The notes under the pieces are model-generated. The model was given only the letters and a program-made list of their open reading frames with translations, had not been told where the DNA came from and made no database searches. Made by a program: the position numbers and the translations under genes. Positions 35,440 through 43,591 of a DNA stretch of 61,819 bases are shown here, in pieces. Location: contig CASGEB010000009.1 in assembly GCA_949300375.1 (NCBI GenBank), forward strand, positions 1-61,819, given 5' to 3'. The stretch's first letter is position 1, and each line of letters starts with the position of its first letter. Source of the stretch: an uncultured Pseudomonadota bacterium. GTDB lineage: Bacteria; Pseudomonadota; Alphaproteobacteria; RF32; CAG-239.

Positions 35440-36000
35440 TTATACCTGTAAAATATCCTTTTCTTTCAGTGCCTGAAGCTCATCAATTTTCTTAATCGAT
35501 TCGTCCGTCAGTTTCTGAATTTCATTTTCAAATCTTTTTTCTTCATCCTCTGAAATGGCATTGTCTTTTTTCAGTTTTTTAATCCCGTCGATTCCGTCGC
35601 GGCGGACGTTACGAACGGCCACTTTAGCCTGTTCGGCATATTTTCCGGCAACCTTAACCAGCTCTTTTCTTCTTTCTTCGCTGAGCGGCGGGATTGGAAT
35701 ACGGATAAGCTGCCCGTCTGATACGGGATTCAACCCCAAATCAGATTCGCGGATAGCTTTCTCGGCCGACTTTGCCAAGCTCTTATCCCAAACGCTGACG
35801 GAAAGCGTCCTGGCATCGGGAACACTGACGGTTCCGACCTGATTCAGCGGGGTCATCGACCCGTAGGCCTCTACCATAATGCCGTCCAGCAGGCTGGCAT
35901 GGGCGCGTCCGGCACGCAAACCGCCGAAATCGTTCTTCAATGCGTCGATTGTTTTATCCATTCTTGTTCTGGTATCGGTCTTTATCTCATTAAAATCCAT
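35440..36000 (-). CDS. frr: Ribosome recycling factor
   Basis: RRF splits post-termination ribosomes together with EF-G. The 186-residue length and the pattern are standard: [20 protein letters not shown] near residue 30, [19 protein letters not shown] and [18 protein letters not shown]. It lies 3 bp after pyrH and 47 bp before uppS, as in many proteobacteria. Confidence 0.97.
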   Translation of the reverse strand: MDFNEIKTDTRTRMDKTIDALKNDFGGLRAGRAHASLLDGIMVEAYGSMTPLNQVGTVSVPDARTLSVSVWDKSLAKSAEKAIRESDLGLNPVSDGQLIRIPIPPLSEERRKELVKVAGKYAEQAKVAVRNVRRDGIDGIKKLKKDNAISEDEEKRFENEIQKLTDESIKKIDELQALKEKDILQV

Positions 36001-36003
36001 AAT

Positions 36004-36723
36004 CTATTCCTCGCTTTTAATTATCGTAAACTCGCCTTTGCCGCACACAGCTTTCATCAGGGCCTTTTCAGCGGCCTGGGCAAACACCACAACCGGAATG
36101 TTATTTTCCCGCGCCAGGGCGATTGCCGTCGTATCCATCACCTTAAGTTGCTTATTGATAACCGTATCATAATCAATAACCTGATATTTCCGCGCCTGCG
36201 GATTCTTCAGCGGATCGCTGTCATAAACGCCGTCCACCTGCGTTGCTTTCAAAATCACGTCGCATTTCATCTCCGAGGCCCGGAGCGCTGCTGCCGTATC
36301 GGTCGTAAAAAACGGATTCCCCGTTCCCGCTGCAAAGATGACCACTCTTCCCTTCTCCAAATGGCGCAACGCCTTGCGATAAACATAATGCTCGCAAACA
36401 TCGGGAATATTCAGAGCCGACATAACCCTTGCCGCCGCGCCGATCCGTTCTAAAGCATTTTGAATAAAAAGCGCATTCATAACCGTCGCCAGCATACCGA
36501 CCTGATGAGCCACAACCGGCGCCATTTCTTTTGAAGCATCTTTTGCGCCGCGAAAGATATTGCCGCCGCCGATAACAACGCAGACTTCCGTCCCTGTATC
36601 GGCAATTTCCTTAATCTGCGCCGCCAAAGCGTCAACAACCTCTTCCGACATTCCGTAAGGCTTGTTTCCCAAAAGTCCCTCGCCGGAAAGTTTCAGCAGA
36701 ATTCTTTTATAAACAGGCTTCAT
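36004..36723 (-). CDS. pyrH: UMP kinase
   Basis: PyrH phosphorylates UMP to UDP. The 239-residue amino-acid-kinase-fold protein has ILLKLSGEGLLG, VVIGGGNIFRGAK and the C-terminal half with AAGTGNPFFTTDTAA. The start MKPVYKRI at 36723 is preferred because AAGGA lies 7 bases upstream; an ATG six bases earlier would have almost no spacing to it. rpsB and tsf, usual upstream neighbours, are absent; plsY lies divergently 200 bp away. Confidence 0.96.
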   Translation of the reverse strand: MKPVYKRILLKLSGEGLLGNKPYGMSEEVVDALAAQIKEIADTGTEVCVVIGGGNIFRGAKDASKEMAPVVAHQVGMLATVMNALFIQNALERIGAAARVMSALNIPDVCEHYVYRKALRHLEKGRVVIFAAGTGNPFFTTDTAAALRASEMKCDVILKATQVDGVYDSDPLKNPQARKYQVIDYDTVINKQLKVMDTTAIALARENNIPVVVFAQAAEKALMKAVCGKGEFTIIKSEE

Positions 36724-36921
36724 AAGCATCCTTAAACAAATACATTTTTTTACATATTAACGTCTTTAACAGATTTGTCATCATATTTCTTTACTTTATA
36801 TAAAAGAAAAATGCAACCTTATGCAAGTTATCTCCACCATAAAAAATAATATTGAAAAAACGGCGGCTTCGTTTTAAATTTGAAATAAAATTTTGAGACA
36901 TAAAACATAAGGATTGGTTCT

Positions 36922-37560
36922 ATGATGACAGCTTTTATATTCTCTGCCCTCGGAGGCTATCTGCTCGGCTCTGTGCCTTTCGGCCTTGTTCTGACCAGAA
37001 TAGCCGGTTTGGGCGACATTCGCAAAATCGGCTCGGGTAACATCGGCGCCACCAACGTTTTGCGTACCGGCCGCAAAGACCTGGCGCTGTTAACGGTTCT
37101 GCTGGATGCCTTCAAAGCCGGCATAGCTGCACTGGTTGCCAAACATCTGGTAACAAACGAGGCCATGATATTCTGCGAATATCTGACCTCCGTCAACACG
37201 GTTGCCGCGCTGATTGCCGGCACCGCCGCCGTCATCGGACACAATTTTCCGGTCTGGCTCAGATTTAAAGGCGGCAAAGGCGTCGCCTCTGCTTTTGGTT
37301 TCATCTTGGTTCTGTCGCCGGCGGTTGCAGGTCTGGCTCTTCTGACCTGGCTGGTTGTTGCTTTTGTTACGCGCTATTCGTCGTTATCGGCAATTACTGC
37401 CGCCGCTATGGTGCCTTTTTATGCCTTTTTCCTTTCCTCACCGGTTTATACGGTTTTTTATACCGCAATCGCGCTTTTGGTGCTGCTCCGCCATCATGCC
37501 AACATCGCCCGCCTGATTAAAGGCGAAGAAAGCAAAATTTCTTTTAAGAAGAAAAAATGA
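36922..37560 (+). CDS. plsY: Acyl-phosphate glycerol-3-phosphate acyltransferase
   Basis: PlsY makes lysophosphatidate, the first step of phospholipid synthesis, in the inner membrane. The 212-residue multi-pass protein has the three family loops: GSVPFGLVL, GSGNIGATNVLRTG and RFKGGKGVAS. The C-terminus is Lys-rich and its TGA overlaps the dprA ATG (ATGA). The plsY-dprA-topA order is common in alphaproteobacteria. Confidence 0.96.
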   Translation: MMTAFIFSALGGYLLGSVPFGLVLTRIAGLGDIRKIGSGNIGATNVLRTGRKDLALLTVLLDAFKAGIAALVAKHLVTNEAMIFCEYLTSVNTVAALIAGTAAVIGHNFPVWLRFKGGKGVASAFGFILVLSPAVAGLALLTWLVVAFVTRYSSLSAITAAAMVPFYAFFLSSPVYTVFYTAIALLVLLRHHANIARLIKGEESKISFKKKK

Positions 37561-38669
37561 GCAAAGAAAAAGAAACAGAAATCATAGACTGCCTGCGCCT
37601 GATTAATTCGGAAAATATCGGACCGGTTACTTTTTATAAACTAATTGACAAACACGGCACGATAGCCGCCGCGCTTGATGCCCTGCCGGTCGAAATGAAA
37701 ATTTCCCCCTGCCCGAAAGCGGATGCCGAAGCCGAACTTGAAAGGGCGCAAAAAATCGGCGCAAAAATCATCACTTACCGCGATCGGGAATATCCCGCTT
37801 TGCTAAAACCGCTTAACGACCGCCCGCCGCTGTTATATGTCCTCGGCAACCCCGCATTACTCAACCTGCCGCTCAGCATTTCCATTGTCGGCGCGCGCAA
37901 TGCCACAATTAACGGCCGTAAAACCGCCTCAAAAATCGCCCACGATCTGACAAACAACAAAATTTTAGTCATCTCGGGAATGGCGCGCGGCATCGATTCG
38001 GCGGCTCATAAAGGGGCAATGTACGCCTGTGCTCAACAAGGTCCCACGATAGCAGTACTCGGAACAGGCGTTGACATTCCTTACCCAAAAGAAAACTCAG
38101 GTCTGTATAACCAAATCATTGAGCAAGGCGCCATTATCTCGGAGTTTCCGCTCGGGACTTTGCCGCAGGCCGCCAATTTTCCGCGCCGCAACCGCATTGT
38201 CGCCGGGCTTTCCTGCGGAACATTGGTTGTCGAAGCGTCTTTAAATTCCGGCTCGCTGATTACCGCCCGGCTGGCTTTGGAACAAGGACGTGATATCTTT
38301 GCCGTTCCCGGCTCGCCGCAGGACAACCGCTCGCTAGGCCCCAACAAATTAATCAAAGACGGCGCCGTTCTGGTTGAATCCGCTGACGATATTTTGGAAA
38401 CCTTATCCCAAACTCACAGTGTCCAACTGACAGAATATATTGACAAGTTGCAAAAAAATGCCGATATTCCGGAAGAAGAAAACGAAGCGGAAGATTTGCC
38501 GGAAAACATCTGCCTGGTCGACTATATCAGCCGCGAGGGCGTCTATGTTGACGAACTGATTCGCACAACCGGCCTGACGGTTTCCGAGCTTTCGCCGCTC
38601 CTTTTGGAATTGGAATTAAACGGTAAAATCGAAAGACAGCCCGGCAACAAAGTTGCCCTCATAAAATAG
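37557..38669 (+). CDS. dprA: DNA-processing protein DprA
   Basis: DprA binds incoming single-stranded DNA and loads RecA in natural transformation. The 370-residue protein has an N-terminal SAM-like domain, a Rossmann-like core (SIVGARNATINGRKTA, ISGMARGIDSAAHKGAM, PRRNRIVAGLS) and a C-terminal winged-helix domain (DELIRTTGLTVSELSPLLLELELNGKI, split by a short gap). No other competence genes are in the window. Confidence 0.96.
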   Translation: MSKEKETEIIDCLRLINSENIGPVTFYKLIDKHGTIAAALDALPVEMKISPCPKADAEAELERAQKIGAKIITYRDREYPALLKPLNDRPPLLYVLGNPALLNLPLSISIVGARNATINGRKTASKIAHDLTNNKILVISGMARGIDSAAHKGAMYACAQQGPTIAVLGTGVDIPYPKENSGLYNQIIEQGAIISEFPLGTLPQAANFPRRNRIVAGLSCGTLVVEASLNSGSLITARLALEQGRDIFAVPGSPQDNRSLGPNKLIKDGAVLVESADDILETLSQTHSVQLTEYIDKLQKNADIPEEENEAEDLPENICLVDYISREGVYVDELIRTTGLTVSELSPLLLELELNGKIERQPGNKVALIK

Positions 38670-38681
38670 AGACGGAAGAAA

Positions 38682-41135
38682 ATGAAATTAGTTATTGTAG
38701 AATCTCCGGCCAAAGCCAAAACCATCAACAAATACCTTGGCAGCGATTATAAAGTTCTTGCCAGTTTCGGCCACATTCGCGACTTGCCGAGCAAAGACGG
38801 CTCCGTCAAACCGGACGAAGATTTTGCCATGAGCTGGGAATTAAGCCCCGGCGGCCAAAAACGCTTAAAAGACATCATTGATGCCGTCAAAGACGCCGAC
38901 ACGATAGTTCTCGCATCCGACCCGGATAGAGAAGGAGAAGCCATCGCCTGGCATATTCTGGAAGAATTGAAAAACCGCAAAAAAATCAAAGACAAAAAAA
39001 TTGAACGCGTTGTCTTTCACGAAATCACCAAACGCGCCGTTACGGAAGCTATCAAAAACCCGCGCCAGATTGACGACAACCTGGTTTCGGCCTATATGGC
39101 GCGCCGCGCTTTGGACTATCTCGTCGGCTTTACCTTGTCGCCGGTTTTATGGCGCAAACTCCCGGGCTCCAAATCTGCCGGACGCGTCCAGTCCGTTGCC
39201 CTGCGCCTGATTTGCGACCGCGAAACCGAGATTGAAAAGTTCAAACCGGAAGAATATTGGACAATCGACGTTGATCTGATTACCAAAACCCAGGCATTGA
39301 TAAAATCGCACCTGATGACGCTCGACGGCAAGAAGCTTGAAAAATTTGACATTAATACTGAAGAAAAAGCCCTTGCCGCCAAAGCCAAAATCGAGGCACA
39401 GGAGTTTAGCATCGCCAGCGTTGAACGCAAAAAAGCCAACCGTTATCCGGCACCGCCGTTCACAACTTCGACCCTGCAACAGGAAGCGGCCCGCAAATTG
39501 CGTTATTCGGCCAAAAAAACCATGCAGATTGCACAAAAGCTTTATGAAGCCGGTTTAATTACATATATGCGTACTGACGCGGTAAACCTTTCTCAGGAGG
39601 CCATTGCCGCCTGCCGCGAGGCTATCGTAAAATATTTTGGTGAGGCTTATCTGCCCAAAACAGCCAAAGAATACAAAACCAAGTCCAAAAACGCACAGGA
39701 AGCGCACGAAGCCATCCGTCCGTCCGACGTGATGAATACGCCGAAGAAAATGGAAACCAAGCTGGATTCCGATTCTCACAAACTGTATGAACTGATTTGG
39801 AAACGTACGGTTGCCTGCCAGATGAATCCGGCGGTTCTGAATAAGGTTACAATCGATTCGATTTCTGCCGACAAGCAAATCATCCTGCGCGCCAACGGAC
39901 AAGTCATCAATTTTGACGGATTCCTGAAACTGTATCAGGAAAGCAAAGACGACAGCGATGAAGACGATGAAAACCGCATTCTGCCGAATGTTGAAGAAGG
40001 CGAAAACGTCAACAAGGGAGAAATCACCACCGACCAGCATTTCACCACGCCGCCGCCGCGCTTTACTGAAGCCAGTCTGGTAAAAAAACTGGAAGAACTC
40101 GGCATCGGCCGTCCGTCGACTTACGCGACGATTATTTCCGTTCTGCAGGAGCGCAAATATGTCCGGGTCGAAAAACTGCGCTTTATTCCGGAAGACCGCG
40201 GGCGTATTGTTACCGTATTCCTGGAAAACTTTTTCAAAAAATATGTAGAATACGACTTTACGGCCCAACTGGAAGAATATCTGGATGACATCTCCGCCGG
40301 TGAAATGGAATGGAAAAAACTTCTGGGCGGTTTTTGGGCAAAATTCATTAAGACGGTTGAATCGGTTCAGCCGCTCCAAATTACCGAAGTCATCAACAAG
40401 ATTGACGAAGCGCTGTCTTTCCACCTCTTTCCGCCGCGTGAAGACGGCTCTGACCCGCGGGTCTGCCCGGAATGCGGCAAAGGCCGTCTGAGTATCAAAC
40501 TCGGCAAATTCGGCGCCTTTATCGGCTGCTCCAATTATCCGGAATGCAAATATACCAAACCGCTGGTCGATACCTCCGATGAAGAAGCTGCCGATTCGCA
40601 AAAGCCCAAATCCGGCGAGGATAAAGTTCTGGGCGAGCTGAACGGGATGAAAATTTACCTCAAAAAAGGCCCGTACGGATTTTATCTGCAACTGGGCGAA
40701 GACGCCACGGCCACAACCGAAAAGCCAAAACGTTCCGCCTTGCCAAAAAATCTGAGCCCGGAAGAAATCACGTATGAACAGGCGGCAACGTTATTAAGCC
40801 TGCCCAAACAGCTCGGCAACGGCATTGAGGTCAATATCGGAAAATTCGGCCCTTACATCAAACAGGGCGGAAAATCCAAATCGCTGACCGGCAATGACAA
40901 TATTTTCAATATTACGTTGGAACGGGCGGAAGAAATTTTGAAGAACGTTGCCGAACGTCCGGCCGGAAAAGTCATCGGACAACACCCGAAAGACAAAGCC
41001 GATATTACGTTGAATGTCGGACGTTACGGTCCGTATCTGAAATGGGGCAAAAACAACTATGCCCTGCCGAAAGCGCTAAAAGACAAAGAACCGACTTTGG
41101 AAGAAGCGCTCCAAATTATTAATGCAAAAAAATAA
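38682..41135 (+). CDS. topA: DNA topoisomerase I
   Basis: TopA relaxes negative supercoils. The 817-residue protein has the TOPRIM domain (IVESPAKAKTINKYLG; acidic triad in ASDPDREGEAIAWH), the catalytic Tyr in GLITYMRTDAVN, and a C-terminal zinc-ribbon (CPECGKGRLSIKLGKFGAF then CSNYPECKY). Repeated GKFGPY/GRYGPYL-type segments, as in alphaproteobacterial TopA, follow. A terminator follows at once, and the second Cys-rich island replaces the downstream neighbour. Confidence 0.97.
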   Translation: MKLVIVESPAKAKTINKYLGSDYKVLASFGHIRDLPSKDGSVKPDEDFAMSWELSPGGQKRLKDIIDAVKDADTIVLASDPDREGEAIAWHILEELKNRKKIKDKKIERVVFHEITKRAVTEAIKNPRQIDDNLVSAYMARRALDYLVGFTLSPVLWRKLPGSKSAGRVQSVALRLICDRETEIEKFKPEEYWTIDVDLITKTQALIKSHLMTLDGKKLEKFDINTEEKALAAKAKIEAQEFSIASVERKKANRYPAPPFTTSTLQQEAARKLRYSAKKTMQIAQKLYEAGLITYMRTDAVNLSQEAIAACREAIVKYFGEAYLPKTAKEYKTKSKNAQEAHEAIRPSDVMNTPKKMETKLDSDSHKLYELIWKRTVACQMNPAVLNKVTIDSISADKQIILRANGQVINFDGFLKLYQESKDDSDEDDENRILPNVEEGENVNKGEITTDQHFTTPPPRFTEASLVKKLEELGIGRPSTYATIISVLQERKYVRVEKLRFIPEDRGRIVTVFLENFFKKYVEYDFTAQLEEYLDDISAGEMEWKKLLGGFWAKFIKTVESVQPLQITEVINKIDEALSFHLFPPREDGSDPRVCPECGKGRLSIKLGKFGAFIGCSNYPECKYTKPLVDTSDEEAADSQKPKSGEDKVLGELNGMKIYLKKGPYGFYLQLGEDATATTEKPKRSALPKNLSPEEITYEQAATLLSLPKQLGNGIEVNIGKFGPYIKQGGKSKSLTGNDNIFNITLERAEEILKNVAERPAGKVIGQHPKDKADITLNVGRYGPYLKWGKNNYALPKALKDKEPTLEEALQIINAKK

Positions 41136-41140
41136 AGCCC

Positions 41141-41170
41141 AATCCCCGTTCTCCCGAACGGGGATTTCTT
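41141..41170 (+). terminator. topA terminator
   Basis: AATCCCCGTT-CTCCCG-AACGGGGATT followed by TCTTTAT, five bases after the topA stop. It ends 10 bp before the promoter module at 41180. Confidence 0.85.
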
Positions 41171-41179
41171 TATCTTCTA

Positions 41180-41240
41180 GCCAAAATACCACTCCAACTT
41201 TTCATTAATCATTGACACTGGCGTTTTGTTGTGGTATAGT
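41180..41240 (+). promoter_or_regulatory. Shared Cys-rich-gene promoter module, copy 2 (genes E and F)
   Basis: GCCAAAAT (41180-41187), TTCATTA (41201-41207), 4 bp, TTGACA (41212-41217), a 17-bp spacer and TATAGT (41235-41240). The spacing equals that of the other copies. The leader to gene E is about 270 nt. Confidence 0.85.
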
Positions 41241-41517
41241 AGTTTTTAATAATGTTTCTTTTGTCTTGTCATTCTGCGTCACCCTGAGGGTGTGACCCGA
41301 GAATCCACCTGCACGGCAGGCGCGCGGCGAGTTGAATGCACTGAGCTCAAGAGACCGCGATGCTATGACGGGGTTTGGAATGACAAAAGAAGAAAAGAAT
41401 TTTTATTAACTATTCCGGGCACGATGTTGTTCGGAAAAAAGAAAAGAGCAACGCGAAAGCTTTGGCACGATGATGACAAATGATCGGGTCAAGCACGTTT
41501 GCTTGGGGAGGAGACCG
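41241..41517. other. Leader of Cys-rich gene E
   Basis: There is no gene here. It contains a dyad TCACCCT/AGGGTGTGA (41279-41295) followed by CCCGAGAATCC, the same elements seen in opposite orientation at 8926-8942. The end (GGGGAGGAGACCG) is nearly identical to that before gene A. A short in-frame upstream extension from 41470 is not needed. Confidence 0.6.
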
Positions 41518-42777
41518 ATGAGAAATTATAACACTATGCTACACATGAAACTAAACGCTGCGGTGTCGGTATTTTCTATCGCCGCTGCTTTCTCGGTCTT
41601 CCTCCCGCCCTCTAATGCCTATGGAGGAGTCTGTTTTTTGCCTGACTGTAATCTGGACGGCACCTCTTTTGATGACGTCAACTCCGATTCTTCCTGGTGT
41701 ATTGATAATGGCTACTATTTCACCTGTCCCGAAGGCACGGCTCCTGATTATTCTCAGACCTGCCCGCGTGACGAGAGCTACACCAAATGTTCCTCCGAGC
41801 AATGGTGCATTGACAACGGTTACACCAAAACCGCTCAATCCTGTTATGACCTCGGGCCGACCTGGTTCCCGCAAAACCTCTGTCCAAAAGGCTTTGACCT
41901 CTACAAATCCTGTGTCGAAGACACCGCTCAGGCCTGTGAGGACAAAGGCTATGTCAACAACTGTTCCCGTCCCGACAAGACCGAGATTTGTGAATGGGAT
42001 TCTTCTTTTGCCAAATGCTGCAACGATACCGAATCAAACGGATGTCCCGAGAACTCGAAAGTCTCAGGCTGTGAAGACGGCACGATTGTCGGACAGGACA
42101 CCTGCGGTTATGACTGTCATCAATGTTGTCAGACCTCCTGTCCGGCCGGTTATGCCTATACCGATGAAGAAACCTCCGGCGGCACGAGCGGATATATCAA
42201 AGACATGGCGAATGAAGACGATTACTGTCTGCACTGCACACGCGGCAAACTGTATAAACGGAAAGAAAACCCCTGTACCGGTTATGACCTCTGTTCGACT
42301 TATGGCGGGGTTGATAACGGGGATTATTGTTATACGGGGAATACGAAGAAATATTCGAAATGTCTGACCGAATGCCGGCCGGGATATATAGAATGGTGCG
42401 ACACGCCGGTCACCGATTGTGAGAAACTGGGCTATACGCAGACGGCGGCGGAATGTGCGAACGTGCCGGCTGTCGCCTGCCCGTTCAACGGGGATAAGTG
42501 GTATTGTAAAGATTACAGCAATGTCCCGACGAGCGGGCGCTGTTGCGGATATATTAACGATTGCGGATACAACGGAGAAACATCAAGTTCTTATGATTCT
42601 AATTGTCAAAGTTATTATGGCAGAAGTTGTTATGAACAGTGCAAGAGTTATGGATTCCCTGATTGTCCTGATATGCAGGCGAGCTGTCGAGCCTCAGGCG
42701 GTACCCCGGTCTTCGATGGTTGCAACTACGACGGCTACCCCACCAACGACTACCTCGCCTACTTCCTCTGCCAGTAG
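41518..42777 (+). CDS. Cys-rich secreted protein E (large N-terminal region + alpha + gamma)
   Basis: The start at 41518 is chosen because GGGGAGGAG precedes it, exactly as for gene A, and the first residues (MRNYNTMLHMKLNAAVSVF) are nearly those of A. The 419-residue precursor has a signal peptide to PPSNAYG and a large Cys-rich region (to about residue 300) almost identical to that of A in long stretches, including CGYDCHQCCQTSCPAGYAYT. Then come an alpha module (DCEKLGYTQTAAEC, ACPFNGDKWYC) and a gamma module (RCCGY..DCGYNGE, GRSCYEQC, CRASGGTPVF). It lacks the two beta modules of A. Its C-terminal module and stop region closely match F. Function unknown. Confidence 0.88.
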   Translation: MRNYNTMLHMKLNAAVSVFSIAAAFSVFLPPSNAYGGVCFLPDCNLDGTSFDDVNSDSSWCIDNGYYFTCPEGTAPDYSQTCPRDESYTKCSSEQWCIDNGYTKTAQSCYDLGPTWFPQNLCPKGFDLYKSCVEDTAQACEDKGYVNNCSRPDKTEICEWDSSFAKCCNDTESNGCPENSKVSGCEDGTIVGQDTCGYDCHQCCQTSCPAGYAYTDEETSGGTSGYIKDMANEDDYCLHCTRGKLYKRKENPCTGYDLCSTYGGVDNGDYCYTGNTKKYSKCLTECRPGYIEWCDTPVTDCEKLGYTQTAAECANVPAVACPFNGDKWYCKDYSNVPTSGRCCGYINDCGYNGETSSSYDSNCQSYYGRSCYEQCKSYGFPDCPDMQASCRASGGTPVFDGCNYDGYPTNDYLAYFLCQ

Positions 42778-42898
42778 TCGTCTCTGCCTGTCATTGCCGG
42801 GGGATTTCTTCTTTTGTCATTCTCGGGCTGCGACCCGAGAATCCAGATAAAAAAGAAGCCATATGATTGACCTGGATCCCCGGGTCAAGCCCGGGGAT
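42770..42898. repeat. Dyad repeats after Cys-rich gene E
   Basis: This begins with a 32-nt segment (42770-42801) identical to 43476-43507 and spanning the E stop codon. Two hairpins follow: ATTCTCGGG-CTGCGA-CCCGAGAAT (42819-42842) and ATCCCCGGG-TCAAG-CCCGGGGAT (42876-42898). The arms belong to the same family as the dyads at 8701-8976. Confidence 0.8.
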
Positions 42899-43022
42899 GA
42901 CAAATAAAAAAAAAGAGCCCGGGGATGAAGAAAGAAAAAAGAGAACCAGGGGCTGAAAAAATAAAAAGGTGCTTAGGAATGACAAATAAAAAAGTGCTTG
43001 GGATAACAGAATAGAAAACGGC
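42893..43022 (+). repeat. Degenerate purine-rich tandem repeat upstream of gene F
   Basis: About five units begin with GGGGATGA or a decayed form (at 42893, 42921, 42949, 42975 and 43000), with spacing of 28, 28, 26 and 25 bp. Each has an A-rich middle (ATAAAAA) and a GAGCCC or GTGCTT end. It is non-coding. Confidence 0.65.
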
Positions 43023-43042
43023 AATTAAAAAGGAGAAAAGTT

Positions 43043-43483
43043 ATGAGAAAAGGAATGTTGATAACCGTGGCGGGGATGGCTTTGTTAGCCGGAACTGCCG
43101 ATGTCCGGGCCGCTTGTATTCCGACGCAGGACTGCGCCAGCCTCGGCTATAAATACACCGCCGCACAATGCCCCGACGGCGCCATCGCCTGCCCCGATGA
43201 CAGCGGCTCCACCACCCCAGACCCGGCTCCTTCCGTCCCGACAAGCGGATATTGCTGCGGGTATACGACTTATTGCGGATATAGTGGAGGAACGTCAAGT
43301 TATAGTGACTCAAGCTGTCGTAGTTATTGGGGTAGAAGTTGTTATGAACAATGCAAGAGTTATGGATACCCTGATTGTACTGATATGCACGCCCGTTGTC
43401 GAGCCTCCGGCGGTACCCCGGTCTTCCAGGGTTGCACCAAGGGCTACAACACCAACTTCGTCGCCCTCTTCGCGTGCCAGTAG
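43043..43483 (+). CDS. Cys-rich secreted protein F (short alpha + gamma)
   Basis: AAGGAGAAAAG precedes the ATG. The 146-residue precursor has a signal peptide (MRKGMLITVAGMALLAGTADVRA) and 14 Cys in the mature part. These form a truncated alpha module (CIPTQDCASLGYKYTAAQC, then ACPDD without the final Cys), a Thr/Pro/Ser linker (TTPDPAPSVPTS) and a full 10-Cys gamma module (YCCGYTTYCGYSGGTSS, GRSCYEQC, GYPDCTDMHARCRASGG). It is 265 bp after gene E with no separate promoter module, so it is probably transcribed with E. Function unknown. Confidence 0.85.
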   Translation: MRKGMLITVAGMALLAGTADVRAACIPTQDCASLGYKYTAAQCPDGAIACPDDSGSTTPDPAPSVPTSGYCCGYTTYCGYSGGTSSYSDSSCRSYWGRSCYEQCKSYGYPDCTDMHARCRASGGTPVFQGCTKGYNTNFVALFACQ

Positions 43484-43498
43484 TCGTCTCTGCCTGTC

Positions 43499-43522
43499 AT
43501 TGCCGGGCTGCGACCCGGCAAT
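43499..43522. repeat. Dyad repeat after Cys-rich gene F
   Basis: ATTGCCGGG-CTGCGA-CCCGGCAAT, a perfect 9-bp stem 15 bp after the F stop; same family as the hairpin at 8954-8976. It may act in 3'-end stability; no U-run follows. Confidence 0.75.
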
Positions 43523-43591
43523 CCAGAAAGCCAATAAAGCCGATTTATTAATGTGAGTACCCGCCCGGAAAAAACCGGTCATTGATGTTTT

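Noticed and set aside
39555-40691. Minus-strand open frame (378 codons) inside topA
   Set aside because: It is the reverse-strand shadow of topA, with a Phe/Arg-rich product typical of antisense frames.
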